A stretch of DNA of 64,000 bases, taken from contig JAKULF010000001.1 of NCBI GenBank assembly GCA_022661535.1, positions 1,674,001-1,738,000 of the forward strand. The letters are read 5' to 3'. Both the position numbers and the translations under genes were made by a program. This stretch comes from Eutypa lata. Taxonomy: Eukaryota; Ascomycota; Sordariomycetes; Xylariales; Diatrypaceae. The notes beneath the pieces were generated by a model. It did no database searches. It was not told the DNA's origin and was given only the letters and a program-made list of their open reading frames with translations. Each line of letters begins with the position of its first letter. Position 1 is the first letter of the stretch. This document shows positions 12,294 to 20,109 of this stretch, one piece after another.

Positions 12294-12858
12294 CGTTGGA
12301 TGAATATATCGCTATATATAACTTGCTTATTCTGTGTAGAAGTTAGTTTCCCTAGTGATATGAAGTCGAGGATATCTTGAGTGTGAATCTGCTTCTTATA
12401 TCACCCTGAACGGAGTTGAGTGGCTGACCTAGTTGGTCGGAGTTGAGCGTGTCGAAGTGGATCAAATGGCGGAGTTGAGAGCTGAGTTCCGGAGGGTAGG
12501 CCAATCAGGGGCTTCGTGGAGTCTAAGACGGCCATGGGATTCATAATTGACGTGTGATTGAGACTACTGTTGATACTAGGAGGACATAATGCTCATTACA
12601 TGCTTTGGTATTCTGTTGCGCCCGATTTATACTGTGCTTCTCAGGCTGATTTGACTTTGGGTGTGATCATGTCGCCCTTAGGTTAAACTTGATGATGAAC
12701 TTTGATCGACGTCGTTAGAAATATCCCTGGGTGACAAACGATCATCGTTGGTTTCTTCTCTACTTGAATTGTCACCAGTTCATGCTGAACAATGTTTGAA
12801 GATAGTGCTCGATATATAGATTATATGTAGACATTGTAGCATCAACAACAGTAGCGCC
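12294..12858. promoter_or_regulatory. Intergenic: promoter side of the DHA1 exporter
   Basis: About 565 bases upstream of the exporter and downstream of the Zn2Cys6 gene. It contains several close copies of CGGAGTTGAG-like sequence between 12410 and 12480 (CGGAGTTGAG at about 12411, 12438 and 12471). CGG-containing direct copies are the kind of site Zn2Cys6 proteins bind; binding here is inference. Confidence 0.4.
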
Positions 12859-14241
12859 TCAAATCCCGCCATGCGTGCAGCTAGTAACTGCATATATCAT
12901 TGTTCCAAACTCATCAACGCTCTCTAACCACTTATCAGCTCTATTACGCCTTTCGAGCATCTCATCTTCATCTCCTAATACGTCCGTAGGAATAGGCCAA
13001 GTCTCATCGATACGAAACCCTCCTTCCTTCCAATCCACAAGATGAACATTATATTCCGTTTCCCATTCGTGTCGCGTCTGTGCTCTCCACAAGGACTTGT
13101 TGGACGGAGCGGGTAATCCTTCTAATTCAGTCCCAAGAAAGGTCTGGAGACCGTCCAGAGCTGAGAGCACGTTATCAAAAAGATACATCGTGAACAGGGT
13201 CCGCCGCTTTGCCTCAACGACGACCCAAGCCTCCCAACGGGGACGGCTATGGTGCTTCTCTGCAATGCACATGACTCCTTGTCGGCTACTGCAACATGCA
13301 AGATCTTGAAGGTTCATCATTGCTTGTCGGAGGAACGAACTCGAAGTGTCGCCGAGTCGGAAAAATAGAACCATCGAGTAAATCAGATATGCCTGAAATG
13401 TTGCAAGGAGGGACCAGTCGTCATATGTTTCGCGCTGGGCATATAGTCTGCTCATCTCCCTTTGCAGTACGTCTGCAGTGACGCTCTCGCTACCTGGCAG
13501 TGGCTTTTCACACATGCGAACTAAGCTCAGGCAAGTGGATAGTGGTGGGCTTGATGATGTCGCCATCACTTGCGAGGAATGTACAAATGGTGGAACTCCG
13601 CGGCCGTGAACAGTAACAGCCGCATACGACTTGAGAATCTTAGAGATGAAGAACGTGGTGTTGGCGGAGTATTCCTTGATCTTCTGTCCGGGTACGGGAA
13701 CATAGGGGTTCAGCCACCGGTTTCTAATATCGTCTACATTAATAGGACTGAAGACCTCCAGATTTGAAAAGTCCAGCGTCTCAGAGGCACCCGATTGGGA
13801 ATTTGTAGCGCTTAGCCTCAATCCTTGTAGAGTCTGATCTCCAACAGTTGACGACGAGGATACATTGGTCTGACTGCAGCCACTCATAGATCCTGTCAGT
13901 TCAGGAACTAAACTCCAAGTATCTATTCCTTCAGACGAATCGCATTCAGGAGTTGGATGCAGGTCCTGGGATGTGGAAGGAATACTGGTTGTTGGACGAG
14001 TTCTGCATACTTTACCGTTGACACCCGTGCCAGGGGCGGAGTCTCCGGGCGGCGCAGCTTGAGGATAGGCACATGACAGACCTCGCTGGAGACACCGGGT
14101 GCAACGCCTTAATTTGCGATCGCACTTTGCCTTAGCAGCAGAACAAGGGTGACAAGCCTTTTGGCGAGTAGTTGCATACCTTGGAGCCCTCATAACGACA
14201 CGACAATCTCCCCTTGGTATTTGGATTATTAACGAGTACAT
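12859..14241 (-). CDS. Zn2Cys6 fungal transcription factor
   Basis: Single-exon gene of 460 aa. The zinc binuclear cluster is complete near residues 30-56: C-H-P-C-S-A-A-K-A-K-C-D, then R-R-C-T-R-C-L-Q-R-G-L-S-C, so six cysteines with the usual spacing. It is preceded by basic ATTRQKA and followed by a Ser/Thr/Pro-rich linker and a helical region of the kind found in cluster regulators of the AflR class. Two candidate starts exist (ATG 14241, and the Met before RAPRYATT); the second would still keep the whole cluster. It is divergent from the HET gene and co-directional with the DHA1 exporter, whose promoter carries repeated CGG-containing sites, so it may control that exporter (inference). 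Confidence 0.9.
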   Translation of the reverse strand: MYSLIIQIPRGDCRVVMRAPRYATTRQKACHPCSAAKAKCDRKLRRCTRCLQRGLSCAYPQAAPPGDSAPGTGVNGKVCRTRPTTSIPSTSQDLHPTPECDSSEGIDTWSLVPELTGSMSGCSQTNVSSSSTVGDQTLQGLRLSATNSQSGASETLDFSNLEVFSPINVDDIRNRWLNPYVPVPGQKIKEYSANTTFFISKILKSYAAVTVHGRGVPPFVHSSQVMATSSSPPLSTCLSLVRMCEKPLPGSESVTADVLQREMSRLYAQRETYDDWSLLATFQAYLIYSMVLFFRLGDTSSSFLRQAMMNLQDLACCSSRQGVMCIAEKHHSRPRWEAWVVVEAKRRTLFTMYLFDNVLSALDGLQTFLGTELEGLPAPSNKSLWRAQTRHEWETEYNVHLVDWKEGGFRIDETWPIPTDVLGDEDEMLERRNRADKWLESVDEFGTMIYAVTSCTHGGI

Positions 14242-14558
14242 TATGCTTTTATCGTTACATCAACCAAAAAGCCTTAGCCATAGAGAAGCTAAGGCGCAGC
14301 TGTGGCACAGCCACCCCCACGAAAAAATGCCTGATGTGAAACCATCTCCCCTCTCCCCTGTCCACCCCGTAAATCATCTTTCTCACATACATACTTAAGT
14401 ACTTATGCATATGTTCGATGTTTAAAGTCGTTACTATCACACCAATCCTGTTGTCTTGATCTTTATTTGACAATTTGCACTCGTTTACTCAAGTAACCAT
14501 TAAGAATAATTTTTGGCTTCAAGCGCATTCATACATTTCAAGGGCACAGGCTTATAAG
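14242..14558. promoter_or_regulatory. Short bidirectional promoter between Zn2Cys6 gene and HET gene
   Basis: Only about 317 bases separate the two divergent start codons (14241 minus, 14559 plus). The two genes must share this region; no other feature was seen in it. Confidence 0.5.
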
Positions 14559-16544
14559 ATGAGGAACTTCCTGCAAGCTCGGCTTCACCTCGCAGAGAAA
14601 TATGCGTACATTCCTCTTCCAGATCAGGATCACATCCGACTAGCCACGATCTACCCAGGAGAATACAACGATGAGATCGTCATCAGCTTACACGCCTCCC
14701 CTTTCCATGAGAAATCGCCACCAATCTACGAAGCACTATCGTATGCATGGGGTTCAGGGAAAGGGACCAAACAAATCCTGGTAGACCCTGAGTCGTCCGA
14801 TCCCCGCAACCGCAGCCTCACTCGGCTCAAAATAAGTAATAATCTTACTGTCGCGCTTCGACATTTACGCCATCGAGATGACCCTCGAATCGTGTGGATC
14901 GATGCCATCTGTATCAATCAACAAGATAATGTCGAGAAGGGTCCACAGGTCTCAAAGATGGGTGAGATCTTTCGACTTGCTACGAGGGTCATCGCCTGGC
15001 TTGGTCCTGAAGAGAACCATAGCTCCCGTGCTATGGATGTAATGGAAGATATTGGGTCACAGGTTCAAGTTGATTTCACTTTCCAGTCGATACAACCAAC
15101 AGAAAAGTGCAGGGATCCCAGCTTGGCCGACCAGTTTAAATTTCTTCCTTTGGATGCAAAAGACACGGAAGCAATTCGCCATCTGCTCGGTCGACAATGG
15201 TATGAAAGACTCTGGATACGCCAGGAGATATATTTGGCTAATCCCCAGGCCGTTGTTGCATGTGGCCACCGGACAGTGAACTGGGTTAAATTTCGGTCCG
15301 CGCTGTATATACTTATGCGAAAGCCAGTTCCATGGTCTAAGGGATCAAATGGCTTGGTTCTACGATTGAGTTTCCTTCGAGGGTTCATTATACAGTTCCT
15401 ACCCGTGGACTTACAGGAACTACGGACTAGCTTTCTCGATTGTGAATGTAGTGATGCTAGGGATCGGATATACGCAGTAATCGCTTTGCTTGGATCTCAT
15501 CAGAAGAGCTTAATACCAGCACCGGACTACGAGAAGTCATACATCCAGGTATACAGAGAAGTAACGTTGGAATACTGTCTCTTCTACCGAAACGTCAATA
15601 TTCTTCGCAGCTGTGAGTTTCGACAGGGTGCTATTGGCCCAAGCTGGGTTCCAGATTGGTCAAAACCTATCTCAAGGCCCCTCCCTGCTGCAACACTTTA
15701 TGCTTGTGGGCCATTTGGTCGAGAGCTTGTCACTCCACGAGATGGGGTGCTTGGCCTCATGGGCGTATCCAGAGGGTGTATTGAAGCTTACCAAGACATT
15801 CCGAACTATTTAGATTTCACAATGGGGCCGGCAATACAGGAAACCCGGACATTAATCCTCGGCCATGACCTCTCTGGGGAATATGTTACCGGCATAAGTA
15901 AGATGGAAGCTTATGTAAGGACACTTTTATGCGACTCTGTTGATGATACTACTCAAGATCCAACATCTACACCGATGATAACCTTAGCCGGCGCAAAGGA
16001 CTGTGTGAACAAGATTCTCTCTGGGGAGCAATTTGTTGAGGATGAATACACAGGTGGCTCTAACTTGCAAAAATTCATGGAACAATTGGGCTCATCCATT
16101 AGCCAGAGGCGCCTAGTCAAGAGCACGAACGGATACATCGGCCTTGCTCCGCCATCAACCGAGGCCGGTGACGAAATCTGCGTTCTTCTTGGTTGCATAG
16201 CCCCAATGGTGCTAAGACCTGTAGGTAATGGAGAATACATTGTTGTTGGTGAATGCTTCATACTCGGTCTCTCACGAGGCGAAGCTTTGCTCGGACCCCT
16301 CCCACGAAATATCCGGCCAGTATTTGAATATCAGGAAGAAGGCGGCTATCAACACGGGTTTATAGATGACTCATCGGGCAGGACGTTCTACCGGGATCCA
16401 CGACTCGACTCCCTGCAGCTCGACGTCGACGTCCACGTCGAGAATCACGACGATGGATTTTTCCGCCAAGGTGGTCTGATTTATGCGGACCAGGATGCAT
16501 TAAGACGGCACGGTGTTGATTTGAAATGGTTTTATCTTGTGTAA
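14559..16544 (+). CDS. HET-domain (heterokaryon incompatibility) protein
   Basis: Single-exon gene of about 661 aa from ATG 14559; the frame is open upstream to 14475 but has no earlier ATG. The three HET blocks are visible: IYEALSYAWGS, then IVWIDAICINQQDNVEKGPQVSKMGEIFRLATRVIAWLG split over two blocks, then QWYERLWIRQEIYLA. A further conserved stretch CECSDARDRIYAVIALL and, near the C-terminus, the usual C-terminal blocks (GDEICVLLGCIAPMVLRP, YIVVGECFI..GEALLG) complete a full-length member. HET proteins trigger programmed cell death on fusion of incompatible individuals; the specific partner cannot be told from sequence. No frame break is present. Confidence 0.93.
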   Translation: MRNFLQARLHLAEKYAYIPLPDQDHIRLATIYPGEYNDEIVISLHASPFHEKSPPIYEALSYAWGSGKGTKQILVDPESSDPRNRSLTRLKISNNLTVALRHLRHRDDPRIVWIDAICINQQDNVEKGPQVSKMGEIFRLATRVIAWLGPEENHSSRAMDVMEDIGSQVQVDFTFQSIQPTEKCRDPSLADQFKFLPLDAKDTEAIRHLLGRQWYERLWIRQEIYLANPQAVVACGHRTVNWVKFRSALYILMRKPVPWSKGSNGLVLRLSFLRGFIIQFLPVDLQELRTSFLDCECSDARDRIYAVIALLGSHQKSLIPAPDYEKSYIQVYREVTLEYCLFYRNVNILRSCEFRQGAIGPSWVPDWSKPISRPLPAATLYACGPFGRELVTPRDGVLGLMGVSRGCIEAYQDIPNYLDFTMGPAIQETRTLILGHDLSGEYVTGISKMEAYVRTLLCDSVDDTTQDPTSTPMITLAGAKDCVNKILSGEQFVEDEYTGGSNLQKFMEQLGSSISQRRLVKSTNGYIGLAPPSTEAGDEICVLLGCIAPMVLRPVGNGEYIVVGECFILGLSRGEALLGPLPRNIRPVFEYQEEGGYQHGFIDDSSGRTFYRDPRLDSLQLDVDVHVENHDDGFFRQGGLIYADQDALRRHGVDLKWFYLV

Positions 16545-16892
16545 GATAGTTTCCAAGGTAGATAGTCTGTATGTAATCCAAATAATGTTTCAACATAAAA
16601 GAAGCTGCAAGTCATTCATAGAGCATCCTAACTACCCCTTACTTAGAGCCAAACCCATCCTATAAAGAAAACCATCATGTATACCCGAGGGATGCACGAT
16701 GAGCAGATCTCTTCCACAAATGGGGGGTCATGTATCAGTTCTATGATACATGTACAATCTCAGGCCACAGCTATATTGTAACCTCAACGGCCGTCTCCGA
16801 ACTAGTCAGACCCAGTACTCTACCTGCCCTAACCCACACCCACTCTCGATCGCATTATCATTTGTTTTTCTCACCACCCTTACCATCGTAAC
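16545..16892. other. Intergenic between convergent genes
   Basis: About 350 bases between the HET gene and the complex I gene, which converge. Nothing else recognised. Confidence 0.5.
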
Positions 16893-18170
16893 TTACTTCG
16901 TGACGTTGGTAGGCGTAACGGCATACGTTGGTCTCACATATCTAAATAACACACACACATGACGTTAGAAACTAACAACCCCTTTACAGATTCCGCGAAG
17001 TAAAGAGACTCGAAGAAGAATAGGCGGGAAACCATACCTATCAGAGTTGTAGACCTTGAAGTTCTCGCCGAGCAACTCCTTCTCCCGGGCCTGGTCGGCA
17101 ATATGTCTCCGAACAAGATCGCGGTCCTCCTCGGCTTGCAGGAGGGGGATGAGGTGAATGCGCGACCACATCTTCTCACGGGCCAGCTCACTGTTTTTCC
17201 CGTTGTATTAGCGCTCACGTCACTGGTATCATGATAATAAAGACCCGTCCATTCCCTAGTAGATAGAGCGGAAGAAGGACAGAGGATAGATGAGGGAGAG
17301 ACCTACTTCTGTTCTCGAATTCCCTGTCCTAGTTTGTAGAAGCCGTACGTCATGACGAGGCCCATACCGAGGAGTAGGGTAGCAGGTCGGAAACCACTCG
17401 CGGGGAGGTTGCGCTGTTTCGTTTGTTATATATGTCAGCCTGCCTGTCGCTTCTTCATCCCTTCCTGTGCATCCTCTCCAGCATTCACAGCCCAACTTAT
17501 ATATGTGCCTTCTCTTATATCTGTTTATCCTCCGATTCTGCTGCTGCGCTTGCTGCGGTGATGGATGGTCGAGAGAACTGTGTTCCAACTGAGCTCGAGC
17601 TTGGGGTATGATATGTTGGCTCTTCAGAAGACTCGTAGTTTCGGAACGGAATGGAATGGTTCGAGTCGCATGTGATTGAAGGAGCGCCGCGGAGGAGAGG
17701 GTCTCTTCACCATGGCTCTTTAAACCCAGGCATCCCTCTCCTACTCAACCCCTGCCCCCCCCCCCCCCCCCCTCTACCTCCCCTTTCATCCATGCATACT
17801 GGCCCTCCCCAATTCTAATCCGCAATCATCGTCCATCTGCCCTCCATTTTCAACTCCACCACCCGCAGCATCTCGAAGAGCAGTTCGGTTTATTTAGTCG
17901 TTCAATCGGTCGGTCGGCCATTCGTTCAGTCGCTCAGTCGCTCAGTCGCACAAGCGCAGAATTGTATCCTGCAATCCCTTCATCTTGCCTTCGCATTGAT
18001 CCAACCCATCCTATCCCGCAGCTTCCCGTTCTCATTCCCGTTCCCCTCTCCAACATAACAGAACATAGCCATCCCACCCTAGACCAGAACCGAACAAACA
18101 AGAGAAGGAAAGAACGAACCTTATACTGCACAGGGCCGTAGCCCCCGACGGGGGGCATATCCTGAGGCAT
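16893..18170 (-). CDS. NDUFA13: Mitochondrial complex I subunit NDUFA13/GRIM-19, four exons
   Basis: Accessory subunit of NADH:ubiquinone oxidoreductase in the inner mitochondrial membrane. Exons are 18120-18170, 17307-17413, 17038-17190 and 16893-16941; introns are 706, 116 and 96 nt. The joined frame gives 119 aa: MPQDMPPVGGYGPVQYK, then RNLPASGFRPATLLLGMG with one membrane helix, then NELAREKMWSRIHLIPLL and QAEEDRDLVRRHIADQAREKE, and the end YVRPTYAVTPTNVTK. This matches fungal GRIM-19 throughout in order and length. The first intron is unusually long for this window and contains an 18-C run. The final short exon was placed by phase and by the conserved PTYAVTPT ending. No sign of damage. 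Confidence 0.9.
17755..17772. repeat. Poly-C run of 18
   Basis: Eighteen consecutive C on the plus strand (poly-G in the sense of the NDUFA13 transcript) within its first intron. Seen directly. Confidence 0.95.
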
Positions 18171-18587
18171 GGTTGCTGGACTCTCTCCTGTGTCTGTCTA
18201 TGCGTCGTATCTATGCTATGCGATGTGTCGGTCGGTCTCGAATTTCGTTTTCCGTGTCAAAATTTGCAGCTTCTTGACTGAATCGATCGAGTGTCTGTCT
18301 GTCTTACTGATGAGCGGACCTTCGACGAATTAATGAGTCGGTCAATTGCTGTGTAGTCGAAAGTCTCTCGTCCGTTGCGTACAAACCAACCGAATTGAAT
18401 TCACTCGATTTAACTATCGATTCGACTGACGTTCAAATGAATTGGAGCTCTCGGGGTTGGTTGGTTGGTTGGAAGTGTGGGGTCTTCATTGGGCTTAATT
18501 ACATAATCTTGTACGAATAAGCCGTCGCCGTACGGGAGACGGGCAACGGGCCGTAACAACAATAGGTACCTACCTAGCCCGAGCTCG
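18171..18587. promoter_or_regulatory. Promoter region of NDUFA13
   Basis: About 417 bases upstream of the NDUFA13 start, ending at the fold-back element. It contains TTGGTTGGTTGG near 18457 and related short repeats; no gene. Confidence 0.4.
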
Positions 18588-18717
18588 CAGCTGCCAGGGG
18601 GTCAAAAAAGTTGACAGGGGGTCAGAAACAATGGGGCCCCCACTTAATGCCAGGGGGTCAGAAATTCTAACCCCCGGCCAGTTGAGCCAATGTAATGGCG
18701 ACGTTTAACGTACGTTG
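18588..18717 (+). repeat. Left terminal inverted repeat (130 bp)
   Basis: Inverted partner of 19199-19328. Contains three CAGGGGGTCA subterminal copies and ends at CGTTTAACGTACGTTG. Confidence 0.9.
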
Positions 18718-18900
18718 AAAATATTTAAAAATATTTAAAAATATAAGGATATATATATAATTTATATAATTATTTTTTAAGTAATTACCGAACCAACGTT
18801 AAGCCGCCGTCGAGCCGCCGTCGAGCCGTCGTTAAGATAAATGTAAAGCTGTATGTGACCTACCTAACCTTTAAAGCTGTTGATAACTTAGGTAATAAGT

Positions 18901-18985
18901 CTGTAGGCCTGTAGGTCTGTAGGTCTGTAGGTCTGTAGGTCTGTAGGTCTGTAGGTCTGTAGGTCTGTAGGTCTGTAGGTCTGTA
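18901..18985. repeat. Octamer tandem array (CTGTAGGT)n
   Basis: About ten consecutive 8-base units, nine perfect after one CTGTAGGC variant, inside the left arm of the fold-back element. Confidence 0.92.
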
Positions 18986-19050
18986 AATTGAACGTTGGCT
19001 TAACGTCGGCCCAACGTGGGTTCGATGTAGGTTCGTATGAATCACCTTGT

Positions 19051-19180
19051 GACTTATAGACCTACAGACCTACAGCTTACAGACCTACAGCTTACAGACC
19101 TACAGACTTACAGACCTATAGACCTACAGACCTACAAACCTACAAACCTACAGACCTACAGCTTACAAACCTACAGCTTA
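19051..19180. repeat. Degenerate octamer array, inverse orientation (CAGACCTA)n
   Basis: Reverse-complement orientation of the array at 18901-18985, with variants such as CAAACCTA and interspersed CAGCTTA units, inside the right arm of the element. Confidence 0.88.
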
Positions 19181-19198
19181 AATAACCTAGGTTTATAA

Positions 19199-19328
19199 CA
19201 ACGTACGTTAAACGTCGCCATTACATTGGCTCAACTGGCCGGGGGTCAGAATTTCTGACCCCCTGGCATTAAGTGGGGGCCCCATTGTTTCTGACCCCCT
19301 GTCAACTTTTTTGACCCCCTGGCAGCTG
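19199..19328 (-). repeat. Right terminal inverted repeat (130 bp)
   Basis: Inverted partner of 18588-18717. Confidence 0.9.
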
Positions 19329-20109
19329 TTACCTGACCTAGCCCTAGGTACCTACGAATGGGGCAGACAGGTCACGTGCATCCTTCTCTTCGGTTCTCGC
19401 TTCTCTCTTCTCCTTTCTACTGGTAGGCATAGATCTCTCTTTACTAATATCTCTCCAATTCTTACTCGGCGTATCAGAGATCAATTATATCTATTAGAAT
19501 AACATTACGTCAATAGTGTTAGAAATATGATCAATTGTTTTGAAATCCCCAAGCTCCGTTCAAAATATGCCTCAAATGATACTGAAACAACAGAATCAAG
19601 ACACTTGCTTTCTTTCTTTCTTTCTATCTAACTCCTATAACACCATCCACCCTTTTCACAATCCCATCCCATCCTTCCCACGGACTCCGCAGACTCCACA
19701 GATCCCCCAACACATTGGCTCAAAAATAAAAATAAAAATGCAATCAAATCATATATCGATATCGCTATGCATGTATGTAGGTAGCCCAAGAAATACAACA
19801 AGAGAGCAAAAAACAGAGACCTAACCTAACTTAGGTATTCATACATAACATAACATAAGGGGGAATCATGCGCATGCCTGCCTGCCTGCCTGTCTGTGTG
19901 TCTTGTTCCTTCCTACCAGCACCAGCATAAAACTCCCGGAAAGAAAAGAAGAAGAGACCTAGAACTAGCTAATCAATCACAAAGTTAATCGCCGAATTGA
20001 GTCCCGACATCTGTCTAATCGAACGATCGACTCCCTGACAAATGTCCTTCCATTAACCCTAACATTTTCCTTGACTCATATTGGGTTTGCACGCCACTCT
20101 TGCTCAATC
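19329..20109. other. Intergenic: 3' side of FCP1
   Basis: About 780 bases between the fold-back element and the FCP1 stop codon, with short microsatellites (TTTC near 19610, CCTG near 19878). No gene seen. Confidence 0.5.

Larger units (their letters stand above)
18588..19328. mobile_element. Non-autonomous fold-back/MITE-like DNA transposon (hAT-like ends)
   Basis: A 741-bp palindromic element. Positions 18588-18717 and 19199-19328 are inverted copies of one 130-bp sequence with one mismatch noticed (18661-18680 region against its partner). The ends read CAGCTGCCAGGGGGTCA; CAGGGGGTCA occurs three times inside each arm as subterminal repeats, a style seen in hAT elements whose ends begin with CAGGG. 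The interior holds an A/T stretch, then a CTGTAGGT array on the left and the inverted ACCTACAG-type array on the right, so the whole element can fold back. No transposase frame is present. CAGCTG is palindromic and sits at both borders, so the target duplication cannot be resolved. Near-identity of the arms suggests recent activity or gene conversion (inference). Confidence 0.85.

Noticed and set aside
18901..19180. CRISPR-like array
   Set aside because: Units are 8 bases without spacers, in a eukaryotic fold-back element.
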